Of a DNA stretch of 41,130 bases, positions 1-8,965 are shown one piece after another (positions within the stretch are counted from its first letter, which is position 1; every line of letters starts with the position of its first letter). The notes below the pieces were generated by a model. It searched no databases and was not told where the DNA came from. It was given only the letters and a program-made list of their open reading frames with translations. The DNA is from Alphaproteobacteria bacterium bin52 (GTDB lineage: Bacteria; Pseudomonadota; Alphaproteobacteria; Thalassobaculales; Thalassobaculaceae): positions 1 to 41,130 of the forward strand of contig MPMT01000041.1 in assembly GCA_002238645.1 (NCBI GenBank), given 5' to 3'. Both the position numbers and the translations under genes were made by a program.

Positions 1-964
1 GCGCGCAGGGCGGCCCAGCCGGTGTCGAGAACGACCCGGTTGAGCCCGGCCTTCTGCTTCACCCCGCTGCCCGGCTCCTGTGCCGTGCCGCGGGCGCTTG
101 CCGTCATGGCCTTCACCTTCAGGTCCTCGATCGCGACGGTGTGCGCACCCTCGGCGATCCTGCGCGAGACCTGGTGGTGCCAGTCGCGCCTTGTGCCGGC
201 CTGGCGCCGTCTCGTCTTCGCCAGACGGGCGCGGGTGCGCGCCCGGCGGCCCGAACCGCGCTTCTGCCGCGCCAGTTTCCGCGACAGGCGCTTCGCCCGC
301 GCCTGGAGGCGGCGCGTGTCGGGGGCGTGGAACAGCCGGCCGTCGCTCGCCGCGACCTGGCCGGCGTTCATGTCGATGCCGATCACGGTCCCGTCATCCT
401 CCGGCTCCACAACCGCAACCGCATGGCAAACCACGGCGTACCACTTGCCGGCCTCGCGCTTCAGCACCGCTGAAACCGGACGGGTGTGCGGATACGGGGT
501 GCCGCCGCGCCGGCGCACCGTCATCCAGCCGAAACCGGGAAAACGCAGCCTGCCTCCTCCAGCCTCACCCCGGAGACGATGGAGATGCTGTCGAAGCGAC
601 GCCGTCCGCGGAACCGCGGGTAGCCGGGCTTCTGCCCGGCCTTCACCCGGCGGAAGAAGCCGCGGAAGGCCTCGTCCACCCGCTTGAGCGTGCCGCGCTG
701 GATGGCGACCGGCACGGCCGCCATCTCCGGGATCTCCCGACGGCATACCGTCAGGGACTTCGCCTGGTCGATATCGGAGAGCGAGACGCCCGCCAGCCGC
801 CAGGCGTCCGACCGCTCCTGCAGGGCGGCGTTGTACAACTGGCGCTGGCTCTCCAGGACCCGCTCCAGGCGGCGCCAGTTGCCCCGCGTCTGCGGCAGCA
901 GACGGTAGGTGACCTGGCGGTGCGCACGCTGCGGTTTCGTCCCGGGTCCTGTCTCGGATGGCAT
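1..964 (-). pseudogene. tnpB: IS605-type TnpB (RNA-guided nuclease/accessory protein), frameshifted and cut by window edge
   Basis: The first part starts at the ATG at 964 (GGGAGA lies seven bases upstream; a longer start at 1015 is possible) and reads as a TnpB N-terminal domain up to about position 556. There the frame is lost and a stop follows at 521-523. The protein resumes in the -1 frame, with a typical TnpB segment reading RFPGFGWMTV, the RuvC-I motif VIGIDMNAG carrying the catalytic Asp, an Arg/Lys-rich stretch, and the RuvC-II motif AIEDLKVKAMT carrying the catalytic Glu. The zinc ribbon and RuvC-III would lie left of the window. A single missing G in the run near 555-562 explains the break. 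No tnpA lies beside it. Proteins of this family are guided by an RNA from the element's 3' end, which is not in view. The catalytic residues survive, so the break is recent or a sequencing error. Confidence 0.85.
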
Positions 965-1725
965 GCGGCGTCTCCCGAACAATACGGGAATAATACAGGA
1001 AATGACATGAAACATGCAAGGGGGAAGCGCCTGCAGGTCTTCGATCCAGGCCCTGCAGGCGGCATGACGCTGTCAACTATTCGGTATGAGTCCCGCGCCT
1101 TTCCCCGGTCCTGTCTGGCCGGAAACCGCAGTCGCCGTCCCGTGCGCCAGCTCCGACCGACAGGAGGTGTCAGGCTCCGGATTGCGGCAAAGAAGGTCAG
1201 CCGGCACCGGAACGGACCTGGCACCTTTGTCGCCAACCTGGCCATGGTCCCGCGCCACAGGCGGAGGCGGGAACGCCGGCGTGAAACCGGCCCCGGTTGC
1301 ATCGTGGACCAGGTCATGGCGGACCGATGCCGGAGCCGGAAGTGTTCGGCCGCCGGCGAAACGTCCCGGGAACCGGGTTGCCGGTCCTTGCCCGGAAGGA
1401 ACAAAGGAACGATCGGCGGGTCCGTCTTCCCTCCCGGCGTATGACGCATGCGCGCCGAAGGGAACAGCGTGTGAAGATACGCGGGCCAGGAACCTGCCGC
1501 CAACGGAGCAGCAGCGAAATGGTGTCGTCCCTGGCGGTTCCCGGCCCCGGAGGATCACAGCCTTCAGGTCTTCGCTGATACCGGTCGCGACGATGTCCGT
1601 GCCCGATCCGCGTGCGCATCCCGCAAGCTCCGGTATCCGACGTGCGAGGCGGTTTCCCGATGCACCCGTAACGGCACCGCGCTGGCGCGACGAGATGACC
1701 GGCCAGCGGAAATCCCGGCCGTCGG
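965..1725. other. Gene-free stretch of about 760 bases
   Basis: No reading frame here looks like a protein. The open frames on both strands are rich in Arg, Pro and Gly, as expected of GC-rich non-coding DNA, and none has a plausible ribosome site. It lies between the broken TnpB and the end of the homocysteine methyltransferase gene, so it may hold decayed mobile-element sequence, but I recognise none. Confidence 0.5.
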
Positions 1726-2646
1726 TCAGAGCCGGAATGCGGAAACCAGGTCGTGTCCGGCATGCTGGAGGTCGCGGGCGAGGACCGCAATGTGCTCCGG
1801 GCCGATCTCGCAGCAGCCGCCGACAATGGTCGCGCCCTGCGCGATCCAGTCACGGACGTGGTGGACGTAGGTCTTCGGATCCAGGTCGCGGCGAGCCTCA
1901 AGGATATCGACGGTCTTGCCGGGCCGGAGCGGAGCAACCGTAACAAACCCGTTTGCGTATGCACCGAAGGGTACACCGCGTCCGGCGAGGATCGGCAACG
2001 CGGCAGTGGTGGACTCCGGGCTGGAACAGTTGACAAGTACCGCCTCGGCTCCGGTCTCGATGGCGGCCTCGACCCCGTCTGAGACCGGATCACCGGAGCG
2101 CAGGAGAGTGCCGTCGCGTTCGTCGACGGTGAGTGCGGTCCAGACCGGTTTGCCGCTTTCTGCTGCAACCGTGGTAGCGATACGCGCTTCACGTGCCGAC
2201 ACCATGGTCTCGCACAGGAACAGGTCGACGCGGTCGGCCTGGATGCCCACGATCCTGCGGTAATCGGACAGACACACGTCATCCGGCGGCGTCAGCTCGG
2301 CCCGGTAGCTTCCCGCCAGTGGTGGCAGGCACCCCGCGATACTGACATTCTCCCCGCTGGTGTCCCGAGCCCTGTGGGCCGCGTCCAGGGCCGCGTGCTG
2401 GAGTTCGTCAAACATGTCGACCTTCGCGACACGGGCCAGCTTCTGCGGGGTGACGGCGTACGCATTCACCGTGATGATACGGGCCCCGGCCCTGATGAAA
2501 TCGAGGTGAACGGCCTCGACGAGATCTGGCCGGTCGATCATCACCTGGGTCGCCCACACCCGCGAGGCAGGTCCTGTCCGGCGCGAAAACACTTCCTGGC
2601 CGACACCGCCGTCGAGCAGGACAAGTTCCGAAGGGCGGGCTGGCAT
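1726..2646 (-). CDS. Homocysteine S-methyltransferase family protein
   Basis: A 306-residue protein of the zinc-dependent methyltransferase family (MmuM/BHMT/MetH N-terminal domain type), which moves a methyl group from an S- or N-methyl donor to homocysteine. The zinc ligands are visible as Cys207 in VNCSSP and the pair Cys278-Cys279 in VGGCCEIGPEH; the N-terminal LLDGGVGQE is also typical. The ATG at 2646 is chosen because AGGGAG sits eight bases upstream; an ATG at 2682 would add 12 unlikely residues. It is the last gene of the nine-gene minus-strand cluster, 106 bases after the flavoenzyme gene. In that setting it may take up a methyl group released from the cluster's substrate, but the donor is not known. 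Family assignment is firm, substrate is not. Confidence 0.88.
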   Translation of the reverse strand: MPARPSELVLLDGGVGQEVFSRRTGPASRVWATQVMIDRPDLVEAVHLDFIRAGARIITVNAYAVTPQKLARVAKVDMFDELQHAALDAAHRARDTSGENVSIAGCLPPLAGSYRAELTPPDDVCLSDYRRIVGIQADRVDLFLCETMVSAREARIATTVAAESGKPVWTALTVDERDGTLLRSGDPVSDGVEAAIETGAEAVLVNCSSPESTTAALPILAGRGVPFGAYANGFVTVAPLRPGKTVDILEARRDLDPKTYVHHVRDWIAQGATIVGGCCEIGPEHIAVLARDLQHAGHDLVSAFRL

Positions 2647-2752
2647 GGCTGTGCTCCCTGGGGAGTGGCACCGGTCGGGCATCGTGGACCCCGCTCCTGT
2701 ACCTTACGGCATCGGTCCGTGGCGCGTCAGCGCAGGTTTCTCCCGATCGGGC

Positions 2753-4774
2753 TCAGATGCGGCGCGCCAGGCGGAATGCGTCGAGGATCGCCGCGGCGAT
2801 GTTGCGGCTGGCGACGGCATCGCCGATCCGGTGCAACTCGAAGCCGTCGCGAGCCACCGGCTGCGGCCGGTCTTCCACCAGGGCATCAATGTCGGTCACC
2901 CCGTCGTTGCCCGAGCCGGCGCGCAGTTCCGTGAACAGGTCGTCGACAGGCAGTGTTCCGCCCTCGACCACCACCTGGTCGGCGAAAAAGGTGCCGGTCG
3001 CGCCGGTCACGTCGTTGGCGAAACGCGCGGCCAGCCCGTTGTCGGCTCGGGTAATGGCCACCAGGCGCTGGTCAGGGACGCTTGCAATGCCGAATTCGTA
3101 AAGCCGCTTCTTCCAGATGACGCGTTCCGCGTAGGTCATTTCGGCAGCTGGCGCTGCGTCGATGCCGAAGAACCGGACTTCGGCGCCCCGGGTCGCGGCG
3201 GCGACCGCGGCCTGTGGCCCCGGGACCCGGCCGGTTCCGTCACAGACAATGACGCTTCGACCAGGCGGCGTGTACCCGCCCACGATGTCCCAGGCACTGG
3301 TGGCCAGTTCCGCACCTTCGATATCGCCTGCGAACGGGATGCCGCCGGTCGCGATGATGACCACCTCCGGGTCCAGGCCCCGCACGGAGGACGCGTCTGC
3401 GAACGTCCCCGTCCGTACTTCCACCCCGAACCTGGACAACTCCGCGACGCGCCAGTCGATCACGCCGATGATATCGCGTCGCCAGTCGGCGCGGGCTGCC
3501 AGCAGCACCTGACCGCCCGGACGGGACGCAGCTTCAAGGACTGTGACAGCGTGACCGCGCTCCGCCCCCACCCTGGCGGCCTCGAGGCCGGCAGGCCCGG
3601 CCCCGACCACCACAAGCCTCTTGCGAACAGGGGCCCTGTCGATGACATGCCCTAACCGGGTCTCGCGGCCGGTTGCCGCGTTGTGCAGGCAGACCGGTCG
3701 GTGGGGCGACATGCAGTGAGTGGCGCCGACACAGGGCCTGATCCGTTCCTCGGTTCCGGCGCGAAGCTTGCGCACCAGGTGGGGGTCGGCAATCTGTGCC
3801 CGGGTCATCGCAACCATGTCGAGCAGTCCGGCAGCGATCGCGTGCCGGGCAGTCGGGATGTCGCTGATCCGCGCAGCGTGGAATACCGGCAGACCGATCT
3901 CGCGTCTGAACCGTCCGACCGGCTGCAGCCATGGAGCCAGCGGCGATGCCATGCCCGGCATGTTGTCGACAGCGAGGTCGATTTCCCGGTCCATGCGCCC
4001 GTAGATGGCGTTGAAGAAGTCGATATGGCCTTCGGACTCGAACCGTCTCGCGATCTCGACACAGGAGTCGAAATCGAGCCCGTCCGGGTCGCCTTCGTCG
4101 ATGACGAACCGGAAACCGACAAGGAACCCGTCTCCGGCCTGGCGCCGGATTTCCTCGAACACCATCAGGCCGAACCGGCACCGGTTCTCCAGCGATCCTC
4201 CGAACCGGTCCTGGCGTCGATTGGTCTTCGGTGACAGGAACTGGCCGATCAGGTGGCCGCCGGCCAGGGTTTCGATCCCGTCGATCCCGCCTTCCATGCA
4301 GCGCCGGGCCGCGGCACCATAGGCCTTGACCACCCGGGAAATGTCGTGTTCGTCCATCTCGCGGGGAATGCTGCGATGCAGTGTCTCCCGGACCGGACTC
4401 GGCGCAATGGTCGCAAGCCAGTGTCCGGCGTAGGGCTCGCCACGTCGCCCCAGGTGGGTGATCTGGCACATCAGCCGCGCACCCCGGGCATGGATCCGGT
4501 CGGAGAACCTCTGAAGGTACGGGATCACCGCGTCGGTGCCGACGTTCAGCTGACGGAAGACCGACGGGGAATCCGCCGCCACGTTGGACGATCCTCCGAA
4601 CATGGTGAGGGCCAGTCCGCCCCTTGCCTTCTCCTCGTGGTAGGCCTGATAGGCCTCCCCGGGCATCCCGTCCTGTTCCAGGCCGCAGGCATGGCTCGTA
4701 CTCATGATGCGGTTGCGAAACCGGACATGCCGGATCGAGAACGAAGAGAGCAGGGGGTCGGATGCGGTGTTCAC
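2753..4774 (-). CDS. NADH:flavin oxidoreductase of the DgcA / N-methylproline demethylase / 2,4-dienoyl-CoA reductase type
   Basis: A 673-residue two-part flavoenzyme. Residues 1-340 form an old-yellow-enzyme FMN barrel (QITHLGRRGEPYAG near 104-117; QFLSPKTNRRQDRFGGSLENR near 178-198). Then comes an iron-sulfur region, and from about 386 a FAD/NAD-binding domain beginning RLVVVGAGPAGLEAA. Relatives include trimethylamine dehydrogenase, dimethylglycine demethylase DgcA and N-methylproline demethylase, which oxidatively remove N-methyl groups, and dienoyl-CoA reductase. The cluster region has Cys348, Cys354 and Cys362, but position 351, where trimethylamine dehydrogenase has a fourth Cys, is Ala. 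The start overlaps the stop of the DUF2783 gene by four bases (ATGA), so the two are translationally coupled. A demethylase role suits the neighbouring Rieske oxygenase and methyltransferase, but this is inference. Confidence 0.88.
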   Translation of the reverse strand: MNTASDPLLSSFSIRHVRFRNRIMSTSHACGLEQDGMPGEAYQAYHEEKARGGLALTMFGGSSNVAADSPSVFRQLNVGTDAVIPYLQRFSDRIHARGARLMCQITHLGRRGEPYAGHWLATIAPSPVRETLHRSIPREMDEHDISRVVKAYGAAARRCMEGGIDGIETLAGGHLIGQFLSPKTNRRQDRFGGSLENRCRFGLMVFEEIRRQAGDGFLVGFRFVIDEGDPDGLDFDSCVEIARRFESEGHIDFFNAIYGRMDREIDLAVDNMPGMASPLAPWLQPVGRFRREIGLPVFHAARISDIPTARHAIAAGLLDMVAMTRAQIADPHLVRKLRAGTEERIRPCVGATHCMSPHRPVCLHNAATGRETRLGHVIDRAPVRKRLVVVGAGPAGLEAARVGAERGHAVTVLEAASRPGGQVLLAARADWRRDIIGVIDWRVAELSRFGVEVRTGTFADASSVRGLDPEVVIIATGGIPFAGDIEGAELATSAWDIVGGYTPPGRSVIVCDGTGRVPGPQAAVAAATRGAEVRFFGIDAAPAAEMTYAERVIWKKRLYEFGIASVPDQRLVAITRADNGLAARFANDVTGATGTFFADQVVVEGGTLPVDDLFTELRAGSGNDGVTDIDALVEDRPQPVARDGFELHRIGDAVASRNIAAAILDAFRLARRI

Positions 4775-5010
4775 CGGGCGAAGCCGTCTTCTCTGGTGGC
4801 CGGGAGGCGCAGGCCGGACGCCGGGTGCGCCTCAAGGTCACGGCTCGCGATCGCGACCGCGTTCTTCACCGCCTCGACATCACCGCAATTGTGGGCAAGA
4901 AGCAATGCGAGCTTGGCGAGAAACAGCTTCGCGTGGCACGGATCCACCGCGTCGATCGCATCGGCAAGGGTTGTGTAGACGTCCTCGACCCCGGGTCGGT
5001 CCAGTGTCAT
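4771..5010 (-). CDS. DUF2783 domain protein
   Basis: A 79-residue protein whose core (VYTTLADAIDAVDPCHAKL, then LAKLALLLAHNCGDVEAV) matches the small all-helical DUF2783 family. Members of this family are usually encoded directly beside a FAD-dependent aromatic monooxygenase, as here. The ATG at 5010 has GGAGGT nine bases upstream, which decides the start; an open frame extending up to 5211 is antisense noise from the monooxygenase gene. It lies 40 bases after the monooxygenase stop and overlaps the following flavoenzyme start by four bases. Its biochemical role is unknown; an accessory role for the monooxygenase is a guess from gene order. Confidence 0.8.
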   Translation of the reverse strand: MTLDRPGVEDVYTTLADAIDAVDPCHAKLFLAKLALLLAHNCGDVEAVKNAVAIASRDLEAHPASGLRLPATREDGFAR

Positions 5011-5050
5011 AGCGGTGACCTCCGTGCACCCGGGCGGGATCCTTGTGCCT

Positions 5051-6685
5051 TCATCGTCCGGCAAGCCTCTCCATGGCGAGTGCAATGCGCCCGGGATCGG
5101 GCGCACGCCAGCGCCCGGCGACGTGCCCGTCCGGGCGAACAAGGTAGCAGGTTCCGTCCGTGGCGCCGTAGCGGGTGAACACCCGTCCCTCCGGGTCGCC
5201 GATATCGCCATCGTGCCTTGCTATTCGAACCTGCCGCTCCACTCCGCTCGAGATCTGCACGGGTGTGGAGCCGAAGACAAGCAGGGTCGGTCCGGGACCG
5301 ACCCGGTCGAGCAGGTAGCAGTCCCGTGCAAGCCGGACATCCGGAGCCAGGGCGCCGACAGCAGGCCCGGCGCCAAAGCGGGCATCGTCGTCTTCGGGAG
5401 CCGAAAGCGGGCCATCGGAGTAGTCATGGGGACGTGACTGGCGCGGATCGGCGAGTTCCCCGGCCCAGGACCGGGAGCAGGCAAGCGACAGCGCGGCATC
5501 CCGCATCAGCGCGTGGCCGGGGGTCGGCGGCGTCATGAAGGCGGTGCTCTTGGCGGCCTGTGCAAAAATCTCCAGCGTTGCGGAGCGACGTTCCTCGCTG
5601 TAGCTGTCGAGCAGCGTCGGGTCTGCGGCACCCGACAGCACATCGGCCAGTTTCCAGCCAAGGTTGTTGGCATCAGCGAGTCCGGAGTTCAGCCCGCGTA
5701 CCCCGAAGATCGGAACCAGGTGGGCGGCATCACCGGCAAGAAACACCCGCCCGCAGCGATAGTCGTCGAGACACAGGCAATGCGCCCGGTACAACGAATA
5801 CCAGTCGAGACGCCAGGGCGCGTGCTCGCCGATCATTGCAAGATGCGCCTCGATGCGTGACCTGATGCGCTCCGGCGCCAGTTCTTCCCGGGGGTCCTCG
5901 TCCGGGCGCAACTGGTAGTCGATGCGCCACAGACCGTCGGGCTGCTTGTGCATGAGCACAGTGGAGCCCCGGTTCGAGATCGGGTCGAACCAGGCATGGC
6001 GTTCCGCGGGCAGGTCGGCGTCGATCCGGATGTCGGCAATCAGGTAGAGCCCCTCGTAGGAGGTGCCCCGCATTTTCAGGTCGAGGGACTCCCGTACGGT
6101 ACTGTGTGCGCCGTCGGCGGCGATCACATATCTGGCATGTGCCTCGTACGGACCCTGCGGCGTGTCAAGACGCAGCACGACACGGTCATCGAGTTGCGAC
6201 AGGCCGTCCATCCGTGTCTGCCAGCGGATGCTGGCGGGACTCTTCTCGCGCAGCCTGTCGGCCAGGTAGAGTTCGAGGTAGCACTGCTGGAGGTTCGACA
6301 TCGGGCCGAAGCGTTCGTCCGGATCGTCGGGCATCTCGAGCCGGAAGATGACCCGGTCGCGATAGAACGAACGCCCGAACCTCCAGCCCAGGGCCTTGGC
6401 CCGGAAGCGCTCGCCAACGCCGAGGCCGTGCAGGATCTGCTGGCTCCGGGCACTGATCGACAGTGCCCGGCTGCCGTCGGACAGTGTGCGCTTCGACTCC
6501 ACCACCAACGGGCGCACGCCGAAGCGTGCGAGCTCGAGGGCGCAGGTGAGCCCGACCGGTCCGCCGCCGATCACGATCACGTCATGCAGGATCGCGGCTC
6601 CGACCGACTCCGGCGGCGGTTCAAAGGGAAACTCGGGATAGCTGAAATAGGTTGAGTCACGGCGGGCAGGTGGCGGAACATGCAT
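5051..6685 (-). CDS. FAD-dependent monooxygenase (MhpA/PheA-type hydroxylase)
   Basis: A 544-residue class A flavin hydroxylase, the family that puts one oxygen atom on an aromatic or heteroaromatic ring using NAD(P)H. The N-terminal dinucleotide-binding motif is HDVIVIGGGPVGLTC (about residues 34-48), with the acidic ribose-binding end VVES. A DG motif follows (YVIAADGAHSTVRES), then the FAD-phosphate motif RVFLAGDAAHLVPIFGVRG. The last 100 residues resemble the thioredoxin-like C-terminal domain of phenol hydroxylase-type enzymes. The start at 6685 is preferred because it leaves 37 bases after the deacetylase gene; a start at 6763 would overlap it. It is encoded beside DUF2783, its usual partner. 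The aromatic substrate cannot be read from the sequence. Confidence 0.9.
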   Translation of the reverse strand: MHVPPPARRDSTYFSYPEFPFEPPPESVGAAILHDVIVIGGGPVGLTCALELARFGVRPLVVESKRTLSDGSRALSISARSQQILHGLGVGERFRAKALGWRFGRSFYRDRVIFRLEMPDDPDERFGPMSNLQQCYLELYLADRLREKSPASIRWQTRMDGLSQLDDRVVLRLDTPQGPYEAHARYVIAADGAHSTVRESLDLKMRGTSYEGLYLIADIRIDADLPAERHAWFDPISNRGSTVLMHKQPDGLWRIDYQLRPDEDPREELAPERIRSRIEAHLAMIGEHAPWRLDWYSLYRAHCLCLDDYRCGRVFLAGDAAHLVPIFGVRGLNSGLADANNLGWKLADVLSGAADPTLLDSYSEERRSATLEIFAQAAKSTAFMTPPTPGHALMRDAALSLACSRSWAGELADPRQSRPHDYSDGPLSAPEDDDARFGAGPAVGALAPDVRLARDCYLLDRVGPGPTLLVFGSTPVQISSGVERQVRIARHDGDIGDPEGRVFTRYGATDGTCYLVRPDGHVAGRWRAPDPGRIALAMERLAGR

Positions 6686-6722
6686 GTCTCGACAGTCCTG
6701 ATCATTGACCGGACATCGCGCG

Positions 6723-7619
6723 TCACCCGCGCGGGAGCTGGTCCTCGCCAAGTGTCTCGACATAACGGCAGATGTCGCCGGGCCTCGTCAGCCAGATGCG
6801 ATCCCGGTGCTTCAGGATGTGTCGGAACGCGCGCCTCAACTCCCCGATACGGTATGGCCGGCCGACCAAGAACGGGTGCAGGGAGATCGGGCAAACCACC
6901 GGGTGATCGTCACGATCGGACTGGGCAAGCATCTCGTCGAACCCGTCGATCAGCATGTCTGCAAACTGAGCCGAGGACTGGCGGCTCCAGACGATCGCGC
7001 GGGCGTCGTTGGCCTCGATCGGGTAGGGGATGGCGAGGATCCGGCCTTTTCTGGTCTGCATCCAGACCGGTTGATCGTCCATGGTCCAGTCCATGACGTA
7101 GCGGTAGCCGGCCTCCTGCAGCAGGTCCAGGGTAACGTCACTGTTGGACAGCCATGGGCTCATCCAGCCCGTCGGTGGACTGCCCTCGTTGCTGGTGATG
7201 ATAGCGGTACAGGACTCGATCAGGTTGCGCTCCTCCTGTTCCGACAATCCGCCCTGCTCGTCCGAGTTGGTGTGGCCGTGGCCGAGTATCTCGTCGCCGC
7301 GCTCGCGTATCCGGGCCGGGATGTCGGGACAGCATTCGTAGATCGCGGTGTTCAGCTGGTGTTCCGCCGGCATGCCGAGTTCGTCGAACAGATCCATCAG
7401 GCGCCAGAATCCGACACGGTTTCCGTAGTCCCGCCACGAATAGATGCTGTGGCTGACCGACTGGTCCGGGGGCGCAATCGCCGCGCCCTTGCCGGTTCCG
7501 AACCGGAACGCTTCGACGTTCATGGCGACATAGACTGCAACTCTGGTGCCATTCGGCCACCGGTAGCGCGGCCGTGAAGGCAGGCTCGAATAGGAATAGT
7601 GGGTATGGGTCTCGATCAT
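6723..7619 (-). CDS. Polysaccharide deacetylase (NodB) family protein, allantoinase/PuuE-like
   Basis: A 298-residue NodB-fold protein of the group that includes cofactor-light allantoinases (PuuE) and related amidohydrolases rather than secreted chitin deacetylases: there is no signal peptide. Features include the opening RYRWPNGTRVAVYVAMNVE, GDEILGHGHTNSDEQ in the centre, the TGWMSPWLSNS segment and a C-terminal LHPFLVGRPYRI block that carries a conserved His. The ATG at 7619 has GGGAGA seven bases upstream and is chosen over 7634. It lies between the MFS carrier and the FAD monooxygenase in the catabolic cluster, where hydrolysis of a cyclic amide or ureide bond would be a sensible job. 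The substrate is unknown. Confidence 0.85.
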   Translation of the reverse strand: MIETHTHYSYSSLPSRPRYRWPNGTRVAVYVAMNVEAFRFGTGKGAAIAPPDQSVSHSIYSWRDYGNRVGFWRLMDLFDELGMPAEHQLNTAIYECCPDIPARIRERGDEILGHGHTNSDEQGGLSEQEERNLIESCTAIITSNEGSPPTGWMSPWLSNSDVTLDLLQEAGYRYVMDWTMDDQPVWMQTRKGRILAIPYPIEANDARAIVWSRQSSAQFADMLIDGFDEMLAQSDRDDHPVVCPISLHPFLVGRPYRIGELRRAFRHILKHRDRIWLTRPGDICRYVETLGEDQLPRG

Positions 7620-7713
7620 GCCGGTCTCTCCCAACGCAGCGTGTGTTCAGTCACAACTGCCGCAACTCTACCCCAAGGGGGCGCCACCGCACGCGCCTTC
7701 TTCGGCCGGCCCG

Positions 7714-8952
7714 TCACACCGTCCGGGCCATCCGGCTGCGTTGCAGGACAAGTGTCAGCAGGATCGATCCGGCAATTGCATAGAGGCCGCACGTCGCCGA
7801 AATGGCCTCGATCGAGACCGTGGCGTCGATCAGCCAGCCGAACACCGCCGGCGCGAGAGAACTGGAGATGACCGAGAGACCGACGACCAGTGCCCTGATC
7901 GAGCCCAGGTTGAGCACGCCATAGAGCTCGGCCCAGACAGTGGCAAGCAGCGTGGCACCAGCGCCCCCGGTCATTCCCGCCAGTGCCATGAACGGAACGA
8001 TGGCGAGCGGGGAGTCGAAGACCGCGATCACCAGCGATGCCGCAGCGAGCGGCAACAGGTAGACATGCGTCAGCCGGCGCGAGCCAAACCTGTCGACAAG
8101 CAACCCGACCAGGACCGAGGTGACCACCTGGCAGACCGCGTAGATGGCAAAGCCCGAGGCGTACAGGGAGAGCGCCCATCCCTTGGTTTCGGCAAGGTGA
8201 ACCTGGTGAAAGTTGAGGCCGGTGACAATGAACGATGGAGCAAGCATGGCCGGCATCGCCAGCAGGAACCGGGGATCGCGGATGACCTGGCGCCGGGTCC
8301 ACTGGCCCGGGGACTGGTCACCCGAGCCCTCGAACCGGCGGATCCGGTGCAGCAGTCTGGCGTGCCGGTGGTCGTGCCCCCTGAGCAGCCAGAGAGCGAG
8401 CGGTGGTACCAGCAGGACCACCGCGACGGCACTCGCCAGCCAGACCGTCCGCCAGTCGGCCAGTGCGAGTAGCAGCACCGCGGCGGGAGGGAATACCGCC
8501 TGACCGGTGGGAAAGCCGAGAGCCGCGATGCTGACGGCGCGCCCACGGCGGTTCCGCGGAAAGTAGCGGGCCATCGTCACCGTCGCCGCCTGGCTCAGCA
8601 GGCCCTGGCCGGCGATGCGCAGAAGGAAGATCGCAAGGACAAGCAACACCACGCCGTCGGCGAGCGAAAACGCGAGACAGGCGACCGCGATCAGGGCGCA
8701 CAACACCAGGGTGTAGTGGCGCAGGTCAACGCCATCGATGACCCGCCCCGCCCAGATTATCAGGACTCCGCTGGTCAGCGTGCCGATCGCATAGACGGTT
8801 CCGAAGTCGCCGTGGCTCAGTGCGAAGGCTGCCCGTACCTCGCCACCGTACATGGCAATGTAGAAGGTCTGTCCGAAGGTCGAAGTGAAGGCCAGCAGGA
8901 AACCGAACCCGAGAAACCGTGCATGGGCGAAGACGAACGACAGGTACCGCAC
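7714..8952 (-). CDS. Major facilitator superfamily transporter
   Basis: A membrane protein of 412 residues with about 12 hydrophobic segments and a central charged loop (RGHDHRHARLLHRIRRFEGSG) dividing two six-helix halves, as in MFS carriers. The GTG at 8952 is taken as the start because it lies just after the Rieske gene's stop, with an AGGGA-like ribosome site; the upstream frame has no features. It is the only transporter in the cluster, so it probably carries the pathway's substrate or a product across the inner membrane. It resembles oxalate/formate- or monocarboxylate-type MFS proteins in general form, but I cannot name the substrate. Confidence 0.88.
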   Translation of the reverse strand: MRYLSFVFAHARFLGFGFLLAFTSTFGQTFYIAMYGGEVRAAFALSHGDFGTVYAIGTLTSGVLIIWAGRVIDGVDLRHYTLVLCALIAVACLAFSLADGVVLLVLAIFLLRIAGQGLLSQAATVTMARYFPRNRRGRAVSIAALGFPTGQAVFPPAAVLLLALADWRTVWLASAVAVVLLVPPLALWLLRGHDHRHARLLHRIRRFEGSGDQSPGQWTRRQVIRDPRFLLAMPAMLAPSFIVTGLNFHQVHLAETKGWALSLYASGFAIYAVCQVVTSVLVGLLVDRFGSRRLTHVYLLPLAAASLVIAVFDSPLAIVPFMALAGMTGGAGATLLATVWAELYGVLNLGSIRALVVGLSVISSSLAPAVFGWLIDATVSIEAISATCGLYAIAGSILLTLVLQRSRMARTV

Positions 8953-8965
8953 GTTGGCCCGATCC

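Noticed and set aside
545..565. Programmed frameshift in tnpB
   Set aside because: No slippery heptamer or following structure was visible; a simple one-base loss explains the break.
751..1503. Open frame of 250 codons on the minus strand
   Set aside because: It overlaps the TnpB N-terminus in another frame, is rich in Arg/Pro/Ser, and has no domain or ribosome site.
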